This document shows positions 7,814-15,392 of a stretch of 28,618 nucleotides of DNA, piece after piece (the stretch's first letter is position 1; each line of letters begins with the position of its first letter). The translations under genes and the position numbers were made by a program. The stretch is from a virus: IMG/VR virus record IMGVR_UViG_3300022591_000051, positions 1 to 28,618 of that record. One strand, given 5' to 3'. The notes beneath the pieces were generated by a model that worked only from the letters and a program-made list of their open reading frames with translations, searched no databases and was not told where the DNA came from.

Positions 7814-8115
7814 TAGTCGTCGTTACGATTTGGATTAATGTTGTCGTTATGTTCTTCACGTGTAGCATGTCCGCTAATATCGACAATAGTTTCTAAATCA
7901 TCGAATTCTGTGAATACACGATCCCAATCGCCTTTTTGTGCGATCTTAATTGCTTTTTTGATGATGCTTGGTTTAACTTCTAGTTCTTCTGCGACAGCTT
8001 TAATAGTGTCGTTAAGACCTTCGTTTAAATCTTCAATTTCTTGTAGGACAGTTACGCCTTCTGAAATGAGTTGTTTAATTTTTGCTTGCTCTGGTGCGCC
8101 GAATACTTTAGACAT
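7813..8115 (-). CDS. dsbA: DsbA-like double-stranded DNA-binding protein
   Basis: A 100-residue, mostly helical and acidic-tailed protein starting MSKVFGAPEQAKIKQLISEG. The central part (EIEDLNEGLNDTIKAVAEEL followed by KPSIIKKAIKIAQKGDWD) follows the layout of T4 DsbA (about 89 residues), a small protein that binds double-stranded DNA near late promoters. It has its own consensus promoter (8137-8165). Its AGGAG ribosome-binding site sits in the downstream arm of a hairpin (8121-8151), then a run of seven T and the ATG. Family assignment is from overall pattern and length rather than a strict motif. Confidence 0.7.
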   Translation of the reverse strand: MSKVFGAPEQAKIKQLISEGVTVLQEIEDLNEGLNDTIKAVAEELEVKPSIIKKAIKIAQKGDWDRVFTEFDDLETIVDISGHATREEHNDNINPNRNDD

Positions 8116-8120
8116 AAAAA

Positions 8121-8151
8121 AATCTCCTATACAGTAATTATATAGGAGATT
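8121..8151 (-). terminator. Hairpin plus T-run before dsbA: terminator that also hides the dsbA ribosome-binding site
   Basis: On the minus strand AATCTCCTATA (8151-8141) pairs perfectly with TATAGGAGATT (8131-8121) across a 9-base loop, followed by a T-run that ends at the dsbA ATG. It has intrinsic terminator form for the 12-kb operon ending at 8176. The AGGAG of dsbA lies inside the 3' arm, so read-through RNA would have it paired. RNA made from the dsbA promoter starts about 8130 and lacks the 5' arm. Confidence 0.7.
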
Positions 8152-8165
8152 ATGTGTAAAGTCAA
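8137..8165 (-). promoter_or_regulatory. Sigma-70 type early promoter for dsbA
   Basis: Minus strand TTGACT (8165-8160), 17-base spacer, TATAAT (8142-8137). The -10 overlaps the hairpin loop described at 8121-8151. The bases after the -10, TACTGTA, match those after the dnaJ promoter, so the two are probably related by descent. Predicted start near 8130. Confidence 0.85.
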
Positions 8166-8175
8166 GTATTGATTA

Positions 8176-8913
8176 TTACTTTTTGAGTTTTTTATTCAAC
8201 ATTCCAGTTAATCGATCTTCGTAAGTTAGCTCTTGCTCAAATAATTGGGCGGCTAAGCTATCATGGGTCCAGCCTTCTTTAGTGTTTACTTGCTTTTCCA
8301 AACGGTCAATCGCAGATTTCATTCCAGAACCACTTGGTGCTTTTTTACGATCGGCTTCGATTTTATCATGCTTTGCTTGACGTTGAGCGGCACCTTGACG
8401 GAATTTAGTTAATGCTGACGGATTGCTTCCTTCCATGCTAGTTGATGTAGCACGTAATGTACCAACGTGTGTATGTTTAACACCCTTTTGACGCCATGCT
8501 TTATATGCTCCAGACATTACTTCAGCATCGGCAACACCTTGCGCATCACTTCTGGTTAAACCTTTTGCTTCTAATTCGGCAACACGTTCTGCGTAACCAG
8601 TTGGTTCATGTCCTACTGGCATTTCTTCATCCATTACTGGCGAAGTAGCACGTAATGTACCTACGTGGTTATGATGTACTTGGCTATTTTCTTCTATTTT
8701 AGTTTTTAATAGTTGTTCGAGCCCTTCAGCGTATTCTTGTTGCTTGTGTTTTGTATCGCCTTGTTTCATAGCTTTCTTTTTATCCTTGTGAGCGCCTGCT
8801 CCGCTTGTTGTAGTACTTGCGTTCTTAGCAACAAAGTTACGTGGCTTACTTGGCCCAATACTAGCTACTTTACGTTTATGTCTGGCTTTTACGCCTTTAC
8901 GATTTTCGTTCAT
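8176..8913 (-). CDS. Lys/Ala-rich protein with duplicated HVGTLRATS motif, probable virion protein
   Basis: A 245-residue protein. The start at ATG 8913 (MNENRKGVKARHKRK) is preferred to an upstream in-frame ATG at 8967, because it lies five bases after the stop of the preceding gene and has AAGAGA in front. The N-terminus is strongly basic (KARHKRKVASIGPSKPRNF), the middle is charged and helical. The nonapeptide HVGTLRATS occurs twice, about 66 residues apart (see repeat). No catalytic motif is seen. It is the last gene of the operon that carries the sedolisin and fusion proteins. Its low complexity suggests a DNA-condensing or internal head protein, which is inference. Confidence 0.7.
   Translation of the reverse strand: MNENRKGVKARHKRKVASIGPSKPRNFVAKNASTTTSGAGAHKDKKKAMKQGDTKHKQQEYAEGLEQLLKTKIEENSQVHHNHVGTLRATSPVMDEEMPVGHEPTGYAERVAELEAKGLTRSDAQGVADAEVMSGAYKAWRQKGVKHTHVGTLRATSTSMEGSNPSALTKFRQGAAQRQAKHDKIEADRKKAPSGSGMKSAIDRLEKQVNTKEGWTHDSLAAQLFEQELTYEDRLTGMLNKKLKK
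8447..8661 (-). repeat. Direct repeat, 17 bp x2, coding for HVGTLRATS
   Basis: The 17-mer gtagcacgtaatgtacc occurs at 8447-8463 and 8645-8661, 198 bp apart (exactly 66 codons, same frame). The flanks are also similar (atgtag/aagtag before; aacgtgtgtatg/tacgtggttatg after). It encodes the two copies of the HVGTLRATS peptide and so reflects an internal duplication in the 245-aa protein. Confidence 0.85.
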
Positions 8914-8917
8914 GATA

Positions 8918-9790
8918 TTATCTCTTAATTGCCGCGCCACTACCGCCAAATAAACTACCTTTAGCATCTAAGCCATTTTTAGCTGTGCCATCTTTATTTG
9001 TTGGTTGTTTTACTTTTGGTTGTGTTGGTGCTTTTGTTCCTGATCTGCCAGGTGTACCTGTATAGCTCTTTTGACCACGAGACTTGCCTAAAATAACAGC
9101 AGGGTTCCCGCCAATGCTTCCAACTGCGGCAACATTAGTAGTTCCACTATCAGTCCATTCTTTAATATCGGCAGCTGACCCAGGATGTTCGTCACTATCA
9201 CCGCTCTTAGCAATTAAGTTACCATTGCTACGATCTAAACTCTTTAACGCTTGTGGTTTATGTTCTTCTTCACCTGCTAAAATCTTACGAGCACGTTGTA
9301 ATCCTGAGACAATAGTTTGTAAACTATCTTCGTCTGCTTGATACTTGATACCAATACCACCTGCGGCTTCCCAAGCACTGATGTTACTGCCTCTATCATC
9401 GATTAGGATGTTAGGAGTGCCGTCTGCTTGTTTAGCCCACTTGGCTTTGTTTGGAGTAATAACAACATCAACCGGCTGTGGGTTTAAGTGTTTTTGAATC
9501 CAAACTTTTTTATACTTTTCGCTACCTTCGTGATCCCCGCGTAATGGGCTAGAACAGATATGATAGTGACCGTACATTTTAACAATCATATCAACTAGTT
9601 GGTCAGCACTATTAAACTTTGGTAAACGTGCAAAGAAATCGGTTCCTACCATTTTTTGTAATGTAGGATCTGTTTTAGCTGGAGGAATATCTCTATAGTT
9701 GCCGCTTTCAATTCCGGCAAGTTTTGCGTATTCGGTAAAGAAGTCTGCTACAACTCCGTCCATATCTAGGTAAACTTCTGGTTTTTTCAT
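8918..9790 (-). CDS. HAD-family 5'(3')-deoxyribonucleotidase-like domain with long disordered tail
   Basis: A 290-residue protein. Residues 1-165 are a HAD phosphatase of the 5'(3')-deoxyribonucleotidase type: YLDMDGVVADF (nucleophile D9, acid D11), HICSSP (motif II Ser), K115/K117 region, and ILIDDRGSNISAWEAAGG (metal-binding D131/D132). Such enzymes remove phosphate from (deoxy)nucleoside monophosphates. Residues about 190-290 are Gly/Ser/Lys/Pro-rich with no domain (KSYTGTPGRSGTKAP, KVKQPTNKDG), unlike free metabolic nucleotidases, which end at about 200. It overlaps the sedolisin gene upstream by ATGA. The tail and the neighbours suggest the enzyme may ride in the virion; this is inferred. 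Confidence 0.8.
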   Translation of the reverse strand: MKKPEVYLDMDGVVADFFTEYAKLAGIESGNYRDIPPAKTDPTLQKMVGTDFFARLPKFNSADQLVDMIVKMYGHYHICSSPLRGDHEGSEKYKKVWIQKHLNPQPVDVVITPNKAKWAKQADGTPNILIDDRGSNISAWEAAGGIGIKYQADEDSLQTIVSGLQRARKILAGEEEHKPQALKSLDRSNGNLIAKSGDSDEHPGSAADIKEWTDSGTTNVAAVGSIGGNPAVILGKSRGQKSYTGTPGRSGTKAPTQPKVKQPTNKDGTAKNGLDAKGSLFGGSGAAIKR

Positions 9791-12708
9791 TTTTTATCTA
9801 TCTTTAAATTAACTGCCCAAGGTACTGTGTTTGATGGTTGGTATCTAATATTATTATAACCTCTATATACATCACTGCCGTTGTATTCTGCCCAGAAATA
9901 TAATTGTCCAGCAACGCCGGCACCAGGAAACGGAATAACAACAGTAGTAGCTGTAACGTTATTTACCAGTGTGAATTGAGTAGCGGTTGTTGCTAGGCTT
10001 GGAGGGTCGTTATACGGATAATGATTATTCATCATGTACGGAGTATTATTACTAGACACATCAACATCGGCACCGTTGAATACTAATTTATAGTAAAAAC
10101 TTACGGTACCATCTATAACATCTGCGCTTGCTACTGCGTTGTTATCAAAAAGATCGCGCCATTCAAATCGGACTGTGCCCTTCCAAACATTGTCAGTAGT
10201 TAACCGCCCTAGTACTCCTTTGGTATTTGTGTAATGCCCTTCGGAGATTGAAAGCGTATCTACAATAGATACAGAAGTATTTGTAGATAGTGATAAAAAC
10301 GCAATGCCGTATTCTTCAACGTGCTTTAACGCTCCTAAAACAAATGTGCTGGTACTAACTTGTCTAGGCCCTGCTGGGTAAGTGCTTGAAGCAGTAATTG
10401 AATAAGTTGAGGCAAGTAAGAACTGGGTTACTGATCCAGATACTTCGCCTGTAGTTGAATTTAAACTAAGTCCAACGGGTAGACTTGGTGAAACACTAAA
10501 TGTTACACCGCCGACTCCACCTATTGCGGTAACCGGAGTAAAACTATACGATTGATTTTGTTCAAGTACTTTACGTGTTATGACAGTTGTTGTTACAACC
10601 GGAGGAATAATATATAAACTAACCTGAGTAGTAGTTGTCTGTGGATTTGGTGTTAGTAAATCGTGTACTGTAATTTGATAAGTAGCCGTAGCTGAATACG
10701 CAGTTGGAGTTCCGGTAATTACACCAGTTGATGTACTAATAGACAACCCTGCTGGCAATGCTGGAAGAATAGACCATACACGATTTATATAACCACCAGT
10801 GGCTGTTTCAAAAGAGAATGATACTGCGGTACCAGTAGATAATACAGTTGATGTTGTTGTAATTGAAACAGTTAATGGGGCCGCGATGTTTATTGTAACA
10901 TTTTTACTGCTAGTGCGCGGAGTAGGTTGTAACTGGTCAGTAACAGTAATCGAGTATGTAAGTCCCGATGCGCCAGATGTTGGAGTTCCAGTAATATCAC
11001 CGGTAGCTGGGTTTAATAATAATCCGCTAGGCAATGATGGAAATACACTATATGATAATGCGCCATATCCGCCTGATCCAGTTACTGGATGAAAAGCAGT
11101 TGCCCAATGTAGCGCAATAACAAATGAAGATAAATTTTGTACAGTAGATACGGGTCTAAACAAATAGCTAAGTTGTGTACCATTAGGAGTTCCCCATCCG
11201 CTAGCGGCATCCCAACCAGTAGTGGCTGCATATCCTAAGGTAGTACCAGTCGGTGCGTTGTTGCCGGAAGTAACATCATTAAACACTCCAGGATTTGCGT
11301 AAACAGTTTGATTAACAAATCCAGTAGCGCCATAGTTAGCAATTATTCTTGCGAACAAACCTGCGAACAGCGGAGCTACGGCACTAGTTCCACCGTATTG
11401 TTGTAGAGTGCCATTGACATAAAATCTATATCCAGTGTAAGGGTCTGCATTACCTGAGAAATCTGGAACTCCTCTTTTTGGAAGAGTAGTAGCACTACCA
11501 GTTACACCGTTTTGATATGTGTTATAAGTTAAGCCATTTTGCCATGGTGGTTTACTAATGTTGGCGCTAATGCCACCACCGCCTGCGGAATATGTTTGGC
11601 TTGGATAATTATTCCATACGGTTTCTGAAATTATAGTATTAGTGTTAGTATCTGCGATTAATTTAGTACCACCGCATGATACTACATACGCACTACTTCC
11701 TGGATATGATACTATTGCGGAACCTAATCCGCCTGTGTAAGATCCAGAGTCACCGCTAGAAACAAGTATTGTGATTCCTAATACAACCGCAGATTGAAAT
11801 ATGTCTTCTAACGCAAATAAGTTAGGAACAAATGTTTCCGGGGCTCCGTAGCTTATTGATAAAATTTTTGGATTGACTGTAGTATCATGTACCGCATAGC
11901 TAATTGCTGACGCAAATCCTGTGTAGCTAATGTTTGGATCACCGTTGTATATATAAAGATGCGCTCCAGGTGCGGCTCCTCCGGCGCAATATATATCTAA
12001 CAAAGTTTCAGGTCCGTCTGGACTTGATGATCCTTTATTGTATCCGCCGTATCCGTCTGGGATATTAATATCAGTTACTGTCGGAGCAGTAAGCCCTATA
12101 TTTGAAAAACTAGAAGTTACATCAGATTGATTCCAACCTCCGTTCCATTCTAAAATACCTATATTAACTCCAGCACCTGTTCCTGTTGGAAAATTATATG
12201 CGTTTGCTACTTGCGGTGGAGTTAGTGATCCAGTGCCTGGATCGTTTAATGCTACAATATCTTCGTTTTCAACTTTTCTTAGCAATGGCCCAAATATCTG
12301 TTTAGTGCTAAATCCGTCAACGCTTTGAACAACGCTAGCAATTTCTACAGGGATAGTTATATCGCCTGTGAATCCTCTATACGGTCTGCCGTTATTGTCA
12401 ATGTCGTCTACTATCGTAATGTTAAACAAATTATTGAATTGATCAACAAATCCTTCTATGCGTACAATCGCACTAGCTGAGTCACTGCTTACTAAAATTA
12501 ATTGATGTTCTTCGGCAAACGCCGCTACTGTAGCAATAGTTTCGTCTGTCGCTCCGTAGATTTGTTGAAAGTGTTCTCTTGATAGCGGAGGCTTATCACC
12601 ACTAATGACAGAATCTGCCCAATCTTTTAAAGACATCGCATATTCAGGACGTGAAAGTAAAACGCTTAAGGTTATTCTATCACTAAGATTGGTTGGAGTT
12701 GCCGCCAT
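9787..12708 (-). CDS. Sedolisin (S53) family serine-carboxyl peptidase with pro-domain and three Ig-like repeats
   Basis: A 973-residue protein. Residues about 10-140 resemble the kumamolisin pro-domain (LSREHFQQIYGATDETIATV; AIVRIEGFVDQFNNLFN). The catalytic core has DGPETLLDI (E234, D238), VSSGDSGS (oxyanion D320) and GGTSAVAPL (nucleophile S442), so the Glu-Asp-Ser triad and oxyanion Asp are all present. The calcium site typical of the family is visible as FNDVTSGNN (D478) and GWDAASGWG (D500). Three putative Ig (He_PIG-like) repeats follow at about 541-608, 630-698 and 720-788 (each LPxGLxLxxxTGxITGTP-like), then a beta-rich C-terminal domain to 973 resembling a virion attachment region. 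There is no signal peptide, so it is not exported by Sec. It overlaps its downstream neighbour and lies among probable virion genes. Confidence 0.9.
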   Translation of the reverse strand: MAATPTNLSDRITLSVLLSRPEYAMSLKDWADSVISGDKPPLSREHFQQIYGATDETIATVAAFAEEHQLILVSSDSASAIVRIEGFVDQFNNLFNITIVDDIDNNGRPYRGFTGDITIPVEIASVVQSVDGFSTKQIFGPLLRKVENEDIVALNDPGTGSLTPPQVANAYNFPTGTGAGVNIGILEWNGGWNQSDVTSSFSNIGLTAPTVTDINIPDGYGGYNKGSSSPDGPETLLDIYCAGGAAPGAHLYIYNGDPNISYTGFASAISYAVHDTTVNPKILSISYGAPETFVPNLFALEDIFQSAVVLGITILVSSGDSGSYTGGLGSAIVSYPGSSAYVVSCGGTKLIADTNTNTIISETVWNNYPSQTYSAGGGGISANISKPPWQNGLTYNTYQNGVTGSATTLPKRGVPDFSGNADPYTGYRFYVNGTLQQYGGTSAVAPLFAGLFARIIANYGATGFVNQTVYANPGVFNDVTSGNNAPTGTTLGYAATTGWDAASGWGTPNGTQLSYLFRPVSTVQNLSSFVIALHWATAFHPVTGSGGYGALSYSVFPSLPSGLLLNPATGDITGTPTSGASGLTYSITVTDQLQPTPRTSSKNVTINIAAPLTVSITTTSTVLSTGTAVSFSFETATGGYINRVWSILPALPAGLSISTSTGVITGTPTAYSATATYQITVHDLLTPNPQTTTTQVSLYIIPPVVTTTVITRKVLEQNQSYSFTPVTAIGGVGGVTFSVSPSLPVGLSLNSTTGEVSGSVTQFLLASTYSITASSTYPAGPRQVSTSTFVLGALKHVEEYGIAFLSLSTNTSVSIVDTLSISEGHYTNTKGVLGRLTTDNVWKGTVRFEWRDLFDNNAVASADVIDGTVSFYYKLVFNGADVDVSSNNTPYMMNNHYPYNDPPSLATTATQFTLVNNVTATTVVIPFPGAGVAGQLYFWAEYNGSDVYRGYNNIRYQPSNTVPWAVNLKIDKK

Positions 12709-12709
12709 G

Positions 12710-13072
12710 TTATTTCTTATTCCAGTTGCTTACTGGACTAACGGTATTAGTATTGTCTGGTTCAGTACTACCATCAGGACTTTGTCTTTTTTGATCGTAT
12801 CCAAATTTCTTAATTGACTTTGAAATAATCTCTCTATCAGCTTCACTATATCCTACCATAACCATATCGTCAACAAATTGACCTGTTGTAGGATAGTTGT
12901 GTTCATCGTCTGGAGATCCAGCCATCATAACACCTAAGCGATATTTGTGATAGAAATTAGTTGGACCCATTGGTAACGGAGGCACGCCTACACTACTCAT
13001 GCTAGGAATAACGCTTTGCTGATCAGCATTTACTGATTGCTTCTGTTCAACTAATAAATCTCTAATCTTCAC
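12710..13072 (-). CDS. Small phage protein, unknown, possible virion module
   Basis: A 120-residue protein starting MKIRDLLVEQ, a start shared in style with other phage proteins here (MNLVELFITE, MKLYEFFGAL). The middle, NFYHKYRLGVMMAGSPD followed by YPTTGQFVDDMVMVGYSEADREIISKSIKKFG, looks like a compact folded module; the ends are Ser/Pro/Asn-rich. It is squeezed between the 99-aa gene and the sedolisin with 1-bp and 11-bp junctions, so it is part of the same transcript. I associate this module with T4-like phages of aquatic bacteria, but its function is unknown. Confidence 0.7.
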   Translation of the reverse strand: MKIRDLLVEQKQSVNADQQSVIPSMSSVGVPPLPMGPTNFYHKYRLGVMMAGSPDDEHNYPTTGQFVDDMVMVGYSEADREIISKSIKKFGYDQKRQSPDGSTEPDNTNTVSPVSNWNKK

Positions 13073-13361
13073 TTTTTTGTTCGCCTGTCATAAATGGTCT
13101 GCTAAACCATAATTTAAACCATTCTGGAGTACCTGGTTTAATATTTTGTTCACGTTGTATTCTAGCATTTTCTGTAGCAGTTACAGTTATATTACTACCT
13201 TGATTTAGCTTTGATCGATATTCGGCAAGTCTTTCATTTGCCCCTAGACCTGCTAGTGTTTGTACAATTTTTAATTCGTGTATCGGATCTTCTGGAGCAA
13301 GATAGCAATCGTCATCACTATCTTGAGGAAGATGGTCGGTAGTTATTTTGTATTGCTTCAT
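13062..13361 (-). CDS. Small phage protein with GTPEWFKLWF motif
   Basis: A 99-residue protein. The C-terminal third carries IKPGTPEWFKLWFSRPF, an aromatic motif of a type that recurs as a short module in aquatic phage proteins. The N-terminal part is acidic and contains LKIVQTLAGLGANERLAEYRSKL, a helical segment. It overlaps the upstream fusion gene by ATGA and the downstream 120-aa gene by 11 bp. No enzymatic motif is seen. Function unknown; probable virion or assembly protein from its neighbours. Confidence 0.7.
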   Translation of the reverse strand: MKQYKITTDHLPQDSDDDCYLAPEDPIHELKIVQTLAGLGANERLAEYRSKLNQGSNITVTATENARIQREQNIKPGTPEWFKLWFSRPFMTGEQKSED

Positions 13362-15022
13362 TTCTTAGCACGACCTGCTTTCATATTAGCCATCCAGTGA
13401 GCCATACGTGCTTTTTCACCAGTTGAATGTTTAGCTGTAGCTCTTAAATCGCTAACACTTGCTTTAGTGTTAACGCCGCTACGTTTTGCTAGGCCTTTGC
13501 GTCCGGGGTTCTTCCCATCTGCAAAGTTTTCTAATAATTTGTTAACAGCATCGGACATTTCAGCTTCCCAGCCTTCTCCGATCTCAACTTGTTTATTTTC
13601 GTAAAAACCGCCAATATCCTTTTTAGCATAATGACGTAGGTTACGCAATGCTTTAGCTTCTATCTGGCGAATTCGTTCTCTACTAACTCCCATTACGGCA
13701 CTAACTTCATCTAGAGTCATGTCACTCCAGTATCGTAGTTTCATAACCATCTTATATTTCTTTGGAAGAGTATCAAGATGTTTAGCAATTAATTGTTTTA
13801 ATTTTTCTTTATCAAAATCTTGTTCGTACGGCTCATCGTGTTCAGGCCCAAATCTTTCAGCATCGTCTACCGGATCGTTATCTAACGTAGGCATTTTTTC
13901 ACCTCGGTAAGTTGTACCGATTGGGTTATATAACGCCGCTTGTTGATTTGGACTTGCTTCATTAGCAACACAGTTATTAACGCGAACACCACCTTTTATC
14001 TTAGTGCCTTCTTTGTGCTTGCCCTTCCAGCATTTAGGATCTAAGCGTTGCTTAACACTTTCAGACATGCTAATGTTATTCTTTAGATCTTTTACAATTA
14101 ATTGTAATAGTTCTTTAGCGGCACCGTCGCCCCATTGTAAACTCTTTACAATAGCGTGTGCGCCTTCTGTACCAACTTGTTGAATAATATGTGTTAACAG
14201 TTCTTTAGTTAAGTGTGGTAATCCTTCTGGTTCGCCTTCAGCTTCATCGATACTTTCACCTGCGTGTTTAAAATATTGTACTTGACGTTCACGTTTTTCA
14301 GCACCAGCTTTAGTAGGATACTTACCTAAATTCTTACCAGTCTTTTTGCTCTTAAGTTCGTAGCCACCTTTAACTTTTACAATGTGTTCATTTGTGGCAT
14401 TTCTTTCTGGATTGTCTAACATACCAACCCCTGCCATTGTTTCTTGTTGAGTAACACCCATGCCTTGTTGAACATCATTCATAAGTGCGTGTGCTGTTTG
14501 TTCATCGCTAATACCAGTAATCTGCATAAACTTCTTAAGGTCATTTGATACTGCGGCATTACGAGCATCAGTTGAACGGCCTTCTGGGCTAGGACTTTCT
14601 GCAAATTGTAGCGGACGGAAATCATACATACCGTGAGTACTTTCAACACCGTTGTATTTTTCTAATGCTACTTTCATTGCGGCTAAATCTTCTGTTCCTG
14701 CTACAAAGGTAGCTGAGCGATAACCTTTGGCATATAGATATGCCGCGGCTTGTAGATATGTTTTAACTGCCGGATCAGTTACTAGATGTCCCTTAAGATC
14801 AGGATGTAGTTTTTGTAACCAGTTAGTCTTTTGTTGAAATGTTAGCGGATTCTTTTTCTTATCTTGACTCTGACTTGTAAAAATAAACCAATCACCTTCG
14901 CCAGCAGCCTTAGCTACAGTTTGGAATACAACTGCATGACCTGCGTTAGGTGGATTGAATCGACCAAAGCAAAATGCTACGTGTCGATTATCTTCAGTAA
15001 TAAAGAGTTCTACTAGGTTCAT
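13358..15022 (-). CDS. Fusion protein: nucleotidyltransferase domain + phage modules + RpoD-like sigma-70 region 4
   Basis: A 554-residue multidomain protein. Residues 10-165: nucleotidyltransferase of the HxGH superfamily (FCFGRFNPPNAGH at 17-29; SPSPEGRSTDARNAA at 143-157 as the ISTTxxR-like motif), related to NMN adenylyltransferases and cytidylyltransferases. Residues 213-252: a basic module (KVKGGYELKSKKTGKNLGKY). Residues 322-356: a two-Cys module (DPKCWKG, VNNCVANEA). Residues 403-468: a sigma-70 region 4 with TLDEVSAVMGVS and SRERIRQIEAKALRNLRH, nearly the same as the -35-binding helix-turn-helix of RpoD. Residues 486-554: another basic module (ENFADGKNPGRKGLAKRSG). No sigma region 2 is seen, so it cannot initiate transcription alone. 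ATGA-coupled to both neighbours. Modules suggest a packaged or assembly protein; that part is inference. Confidence 0.88.
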   Translation of the reverse strand: MNLVELFITEDNRHVAFCFGRFNPPNAGHAVVFQTVAKAAGEGDWFIFTSQSQDKKKNPLTFQQKTNWLQKLHPDLKGHLVTDPAVKTYLQAAAYLYAKGYRSATFVAGTEDLAAMKVALEKYNGVESTHGMYDFRPLQFAESPSPEGRSTDARNAAVSNDLKKFMQITGISDEQTAHALMNDVQQGMGVTQQETMAGVGMLDNPERNATNEHIVKVKGGYELKSKKTGKNLGKYPTKAGAEKRERQVQYFKHAGESIDEAEGEPEGLPHLTKELLTHIIQQVGTEGAHAIVKSLQWGDGAAKELLQLIVKDLKNNISMSESVKQRLDPKCWKGKHKEGTKIKGGVRVNNCVANEASPNQQAALYNPIGTTYRGEKMPTLDNDPVDDAERFGPEHDEPYEQDFDKEKLKQLIAKHLDTLPKKYKMVMKLRYWSDMTLDEVSAVMGVSRERIRQIEAKALRNLRHYAKKDIGGFYENKQVEIGEGWEAEMSDAVNKLLENFADGKNPGRKGLAKRSGVNTKASVSDLRATAKHSTGEKARMAHWMANMKAGRAKK

Positions 15023-15390
15023 ACTTTATATTCACCGTTTACAATATCTTTGCGATAGTGATCGTCTAATAGTTCGCATAGTTCTTCACGAAACTTTTTA
15101 GTAAACACGTCTTTAGGATCTTCCTGCATTTTGTGGGTATGATAAAAATCCATACATCCGTCAGTAACTAGTTGTGACCATACTGATTTCTCAGCATCTT
15201 TATTTTTAGCAATTTCTTCTACTACATCGTAGAAATGCTTTTTATGTAAATTGTCATGATCAATCACATGGAAGAAAATTTCATCTCGTAGCTGTTTTTC
15301 TTGCTCGAGAGTTTTACCTTGCTCGCTTTGGTCTTTAACATTGGGCGATTCTAAACTACTTAGTGCGCCAAAAAATTCGTATAGTTTCAT
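15019..15390 (-). CDS. Hypothetical acidic/charged helical protein
   Basis: A 123-residue protein, MKLYEFFGALSSLESP, then an almost fully helical charged region rich in His, Asp, Glu and Lys (FFHVIDHDNLHKKHFYDVVEEI; FYHTHKMQEDPKDVF; LCELLDDHYRKDI). No domain is recognised. Only a weak ribosome-binding site is seen, and the start lies three bases after the stop of the upstream gene, so translation probably depends on coupling. It overlaps the fusion-protein gene by ATGA. Confidence 0.65.
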   Translation of the reverse strand: MKLYEFFGALSSLESPNVKDQSEQGKTLEQEKQLRDEIFFHVIDHDNLHKKHFYDVVEEIAKNKDAEKSVWSQLVTDGCMDFYHTHKMQEDPKDVFTKKFREELCELLDDHYRKDIVNGEYKV

Positions 15391-15392
15391 AA

